Shown here piece after piece: positions 59,200 to 64,000 of a stretch of 64,000 bases of DNA (the first letter of the stretch is position 1; each line of letters starts with the position of its first letter). The DNA comes from Cryptomeria japonica (lineage: Eukaryota; Streptophyta; Pinopsida; Cupressales; Cupressaceae), in contig NC_081407.1 in NCBI RefSeq assembly GCF_030272615.1, positions 144,218,897 through 144,282,896 on the forward strand, in the 5' to 3' direction. Both the position numbers and the translations under genes were made by a program. The notes under the pieces were generated by a model. It ran no database searches. It was not told the DNA's origin and saw only the letters and a program-made list of their open reading frames with translations.

Positions 59200-60880
59200 A
59201 GAGGAAATTCACTCCCAAAGGTGGAGCAAAGGTACATGATTTCGCTCCAACTCCAATGCAAAGGAAATTCGCTCTAAATCACCAGCAATAGAAGGCAATT
59301 TCGCTTCAAAATTTAGGCAATGGAAGTTCATTGATTTCAATCATCAAGCTGAATTCTCACCTTTCATGCCTCAAAATCATCATCTTTCTTACGTGGTGTG
59401 CTTCAAATAATCATCAAAATGCTTTGAAAAGGTTTTCGCTCTCATTGTGAGGCAAAGTAATTTTCACTCCACCTAAGGAGCAATGGAAATTATGCCATAC
59501 TTAGCCAAAATTTTGCTCCAAGGAGAAGGCAATGGAAATAACTTGAAATTCGCTCCTCATCACTTCATATTTTGAGTAATTTGCTATCTACGCACGTGGA
59601 GAAGTCAATTCAACCTTGGAGAAGGCTTGATAAGCAATTTCGCTCCTAGACTCAGGCAAAGGAAGACAATTTCGCTCCTAATAAGGAGCAAAGGAAGTGT
59701 TTTTCGCTCCAATCAAGGAACAAAGGAAGTAAATTTCACTCCTGTTAGGGAGCAAAGGAAATTCTCTCACTTAATCAAATTTTGCTCTTCATCACTTCAA
59801 GTGCATCAAACCAGCCTTAAGAAAGGGTTTGAGATCAATTTCTCTCCTAACCTTGGGCAAAGGAACACAAATTTGCTCCAAACAAGGGGCAATGGAAGGG
59901 ATTTTCACTCCTATCAAGGGGCAAAGGAAGTAGACCTCAAACTCACCTCATCAGCTGGGTTTTATCAGTTCTTTGCTTTTGCATCATCTTAGACTTTGTG
60001 ATTTTACCTTCCTAGTGTGTAAATGTGTCAAATTAGCCTTAAGGAAGGTCTTGGAGAGAATTTTGCTCCTAGAGAGGAGCAAAGGAAGTAAAATTCGCTC
60101 CTACTAAGGAGCAAAGGAAATAGCTTTCAAGTTGAAGTTTAACTCACTTTTCTTCACTTACCTTCATTCTCTCAACTTAAATACATCAAACCATGTTCAT
60201 ATGGGGCTGTAGAGGCAAATTCGCTTTCAACCAAGGGCAAAGGAAGTGAATTTCACTCCCAAAGGGGAGCAAAGGAAGTGATTTTCGCCCTCAATCTTGA
60301 GCAATGGAAATAGCTCTCAAACTCACCTCTAGGTTGGTCTTTCTAACTTGCACCCTATGACTTAGCTTTCACGCATCAAAAGACCCCATCACTTGTCATG
60401 AATGTGATTTCGCTCTCAAATAATGGCAATGGAAGGATTTTTCGCTCTCAAAGGAGAGCAATGGCAATGTTTTTCACTCCTAGAGAGGAGCAAAGGAAGT
60501 GACCTCAATCTACCTTCTTCCTTCCATTACTTAACCAAAATGATGATGCTCTTGGCTCTTTTGTGATCAATATGATGCTATAGGCTTCAAAACTCACTTA
60601 TCTCCATCATATTTGCTCAAGAAGTGCTCATTGCTCCCAAGTAAGGGGAATGGAAGAAGATTTCGCTCCAATTAGGGAGCAAAGGAAGTTGCATCTTCAA
60701 CTATCTCCATTCGATATCACTGATCATTCATTGCATTTCTTGCCCAAATAGAGACATCTCATGATGATTAGAGGTGATTCTAGTGACTTTAAAGGCTTGA
60801 AGAGGGATTTCTCTCTTGGAAGAGAGCAAAGGAAGTAAAATTCGCTCCATCTAGGGAGCAAAGGAAATTTTTAGGTACTT
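59200..60880 (-). repeat. Hairpin array in LTR D (GCTCC...GGAGC type)
   Basis: More than twenty short units of the form TTCGCTCCTACTAAGGAGC followed by AAAGGAAGT (plus strand), often in pairs or triplets about 31 bases apart. GCTCC pairs with GGAGC. Examples are at 59673-59689, 60097-60113 and 60662-60678. The array occupies the same U3 zone as the satellites of E and N and shares their GCTCC arm. Confidence 0.75.
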
Positions 60881-61184
60881 GGTCAAAATTTCACTCCCTT
60901 ATCCCACTTTTCACTAGAATACACTTAAGTTGCATAAAGGAGACAGCTGTATTGTTGATTAAGCTTGATTAAGGGTTTCTCCATCAACCTATTTCTCCTT
61001 TTGCTAAATTTGACCTCTCCTCTTCTTCATGTTGCCACTGCAGACCTTGAGCAATCGAGCTGACAACCTTCCTTACCCACTCACTCAAACATACACGGGA
61101 GACACTAAACTAAGAGAGACTAGGACTTGAAGAAAAGAGGGGGTCCCCATTTTGATGGGGTGATGTTGTGAAATGGTCACAACA

Positions 61185-61260
61185 GTTTCCCCTCCCTGTA
61201 ATCCCTCATTGCTCCTATCATGGCTGATTATAATAATTAAGCAAAACATATAAAGGATCC
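61185..61260. other. Short host segment between solo LTRs D and G
   Basis: Seventy-six bases of AT-rich sequence ending in GATCC, the left duplication of LTR G (61256-61260). No feature seen. Confidence 0.5.
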
Positions 61261-63617
61261 TGTCATAACCCCTCTTTGGACATTGGATTAAATAAATACG
61301 ATAATTAAAACATTTATTAAATTAACATTTAATAATATTGAAAAATCGTCTCATTTATGAGACTTCACGATTTTCCTCTAATATATAATTATTAATGTTT
61401 ATTATTATTTGTTATGATTATTATTTATTATTATTGTTATATATGATTATTATTTATTATTATTTAAATAGCAACTATCAAACAAGTATAATGCAATAAG
61501 CGTTGGAATAGATTGAGAATCAGCAAAATCGAAAATATCTCTTGAAGACGACCTTTAATGTTTACCATGATGAGAACCGGTAAACACGGGAATCATTATA
61601 CATACCAATAAATCAATTATCGGAAGTGTTTGACTATTAATTCATATTGTATAACCCATATGCATCGGACCTAATAGAACTCTTTTTCCTTCGTACCCGT
61701 GGAAGAATGGAGAGTCACGAATGCGGAAGATCTGTACTTAGACCGTTAAAGAGTCTCCTATATTGGAGATCATGACTCATATTCCTTGCGGGCATTCACT
61801 CGATTGCGGGCCATGAGATGATGGCGGTGATGAAACAAAGACTATCTTATTGCATCACATTTGGTTATGAACGGTTTTACATAACCAATTCCATCTATTA
61901 GTGTATTGGTTAATATCGTTTATGGTTGTTTGTTATTAATTATACATAACCGATTATATCTGTATCGGTTTGGTTATTATTCCGATTACATTTATGAATC
62001 GGTTCGTCTTCAAAAGCCATCGATCTCTTGGTAAGTCTTATGACTCGGAAATAATGCGGGCAATATGTATCGAACTACGACCAGTAAGAGTGGGAAGCTC
62101 AATAAATAATACTATCACTTGATTATTGAAAGGCTCGACAATCATACGAATGTGGAGATTTACAATACCAATATAGAAGGCAAGACTATCGAAGGAGAAT
62201 AGGCAATTAGAAAAAATGCCAACGGTGGTTAAGAGAAGGCACGATAACAATGAGTTATTAGCATAGTAAAACACCGATTAGTTTGTTTAAAACATAAGCC
62301 ACTAACAATGATACATCAATGAGAGAAGAGTCGACAACAACTCCTCATCACCGCCCTTTTCATCAATAATTCTATGGACAAACAGATCTATATAAGTCTC
62401 TCAATATTCTGTGCGGTAATTCCTGGTGAGGCAACATTCCATGGTCTGCGATAATATAGAGGTCAACATCCATAGTATAAGGAACATCACTAATGATCGA
62501 TATTGACAATGATGAGATTACGATCTTTGTCAAGGAGTGAAGATCGTATCAACTAAGATATGGACCAATATGAGAAAGGGATATCGTCGTATATTAAGGT
62601 ATGAAAGATCGGATACAATCATAAGGATATTGATTAAAGACATGAATTAATTTAAGAGATCGATGCAGGACAACAGCGACATATGCAAGTATTGACCAAT
62701 ATAATCTCAGCATCATTAAGCTTATTTAATCGATGAATGAGATTAATCGATAACCATAAATGCCATGAAATGGTGCGACCAAGGATAGGCATGAGTCAAG
62801 TCTTTTGCAATGTGACTTATCATTCCAAACACAAGATATAAGGAGGCATTCAAAATCATTCAACAGGGAGGAGGACATCAACAAGTCAATAATATACTGT
62901 ATACGTGAATATATACATATAGATCGTGGGAAGTTTGTCTCTTATTAGTGATCCATTTTGGATCGCTCCTTGTGAGCAATTACCTTGGGCATACTATCAA
63001 TTGCATAAGGAACAAAGTCAGCAGTCCGGGAGAACACCATATCTTATTATAAAGGAAGAAATACCACGTGGGAGGCCTCTGATCTGACAGAGAAATCAGA
63101 ATTTAAGGAAAAAGACTTCAACAGAAATTTAAGTTAATTAATATTAGAGGGAGCTTGCCAAAGTGCTTTGTGGGCCCACCCAATAATTATTCAGAATATT
63201 ATAATAAAAGAATCTTCCAATAGTATTTGTAGAAAAGGTTGAGGATTTCACAACTTTTGTTGTGTGTTTTAGCAGCAGCTCCACTATAGGGAATGGGGCC
63301 CACTTGTAATATTTGGAGATATTGTTTGTGTTTTCAATTTCAACACCACTTAAGCTTTTACAAGGAATCTGGGAATTTTGGTTTGTGATTTGAGCCAAAG
63401 GGTTAACAAATGTTTAAGAGGAGTCAACAACATGCTGAAGAATTTTGCTTGGGAGAGTGCCAAGATAAGTACTACTCTTTTAAATTCAATATTTTAATGA
63501 AATGTGTTTTTTTTAATAATTTTATGTTTATTAATATATTATCCTTCTCACTTTAATTTGAAATTGATGTCTCAGTATTAAATTACGGTAAGTCTTAAAT
63601 GGGGACATTACAGATCC
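61256..63617 (+). mobile_element. Solo LTR G with exact GATCC target duplication
   Basis: The LTR is 61261-63612 (2,352 bp), TGTCATAACCCC...GGGGACATTACA, flanked by GATCC at 61256-61260 and 63613-63617. Plus orientation is suggested by a TATA box (CTATATAAG, 62388-62396). It is unrelated to the other LTRs of the window by eye. Its end is the reverse of TGTAATGTCCCC, the head at 6792 and 49457. No coding sequence recognised. Confidence 0.85.
62388..62396 (+). promoter_or_regulatory. TATA box of solo LTR G
   Basis: CTATATAAG about 1.13 kb into the LTR, plus strand. It would leave an R-U5 of up to 1.2 kb, long but in keeping with the other LTRs here. Confidence 0.4.
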
Positions 63618-64000
63618 TATATTATGGCATGTATTCTATACATATATATATTAAACAATCATAAACAACCACATATTAATAATCAGCAATGAGCAAGGAA
63701 CTCATACCAAAACCACAATATATGTTTGAACTGTTGTATACTTAATTGATTATTAATATCCAATCTGATCTGATCTGATCTGATCGATTGAATGGATTAC
63801 TTTGATTGTATGACTTGGAAGTATTGGTGAGTGATGATTAAGTGATGGTTAATTAGGTGATTGAAGAGTGATGATGCAATGAATGCTGGTTTCATATATT
63901 GGCAGAAATAATGATTGAAATACTGACTTGATAGTGTCAGTTGCTGATTGATTGTTTGCTTGATTTGATGATTGATAATTGCTTTTGTGGATCCATGAGT
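63618..64000. other. Host sequence with short CTGAT repeat
   Basis: No gene. At 63762-63784 there are four to five tandem CTGAT/TGATC units. GATT-rich sequence follows to the window end. Confidence 0.5.

Larger units (their letters stand above)
50062..61184 (-). mobile_element. Solo LTR D, the largest and oldest of the superfamily, interrupted by solo LTR C
   Basis: The left end TATTGATGTG...ACACAGAATAAAATACC aligns with the start of LTR E (TGTTGACGTG...); the right end is CCCCATTTTGATGGGG...GGTCACAACA. It spans 11,123 bp, about 7.1 kb without C. The flanks ATTTT and GTTTC match poorly, in keeping with age or an imprecise left border. It carries the U3 gene (51131-58357), a long hairpin array (59200-60880) and a palindrome-TATA promoter. 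Minus sense. Confidence 0.7.

Noticed and set aside
1-64000. tRNA, rRNA or other structural RNA genes
   Set aside because: None seen by eye on either strand; primer-binding sites only match tRNA ends.

Overview
The window is repeat-rich plant nuclear DNA. It contains no intact host gene that I can recognise. Nearly everything between about 7 kb and 63.6 kb is LTR retrotransposon sequence nested inside other LTR retrotransposons. The large LTRs, the Tat-like Ty3/gypsy polyprotein, the paired telomere-box motifs and the decay by C-to-T stop codons fit a large, heavily methylated seed-plant genome. A gymnosperm is my guess, not something I can show.

Layout. (1) 1-1127 is the 3' end of a dead LINE with a zinc-binding RVT-type motif; 1128-6791 has no recognisable gene; 6792-7619 looks like the head of another LTR. 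(2) 7625-48058 is a complete but non-autonomous LTR element (called F2 here), minus-sense, flanked by the 5-bp duplication GTACT. Its LTRs are about 1.93 kb once insertions are removed, and its 2.45-kb interior carries one decayed ORF and no reverse transcriptase. Its left LTR holds a 3.96-kb solo LTR (E, 7741-11699). (3) Its right LTR holds a second complete element (F1, 17174-47340, duplication GGGGT), a minus-sense Ty3/gypsy with gag, protease, RNase H, RT and integrase. F1 has a 6.26-kb 5' LTR. Its 3' LTR contains another solo LTR (N, 20908-25573, duplication GGTAC) and a second LTR end fused at 28897/28898. (4) 48064-50061 is older host sequence with a (TG)n tract. (5) 50062-61184 is a large solo LTR (D) interrupted by solo LTR C (52883-56880). 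(6) 61261-63612 is an unrelated solo LTR (G, duplication GATCC). The last 0.4 kb is unassigned.

The LTRs E, N, C, D and those of F1 form one superfamily. They share both ends, TGTTG... and ...CAACA, a hairpin near the U3 end, and a core promoter with an 18-bp inverted telomere-box palindrome about 64 bp from a TATA box. Between these ends U3 is modular. It can hold a protein-coding gene of roughly 1,070 codons (F1 and D), arrays of hairpins on a 165-170 bp period (E and N), arrays of a GGCGGACTTT motif on a period of about 43 bp, and 117-bp tandem repeats. The U3 gene and the hairpin arrays are the strongest candidates for something not described before. The second is that F1 carries its intact-looking RNase H upstream of RT, while the RNase H in the usual place has lost catalytic residues.

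All coding regions are decayed. Many stop codons sit where CAG, CAA or CGA would be expected, which points to methylation-driven deamination. Boundaries marked by target duplications are read directly from the sequence; domain names rest on motif recognition without database searches.
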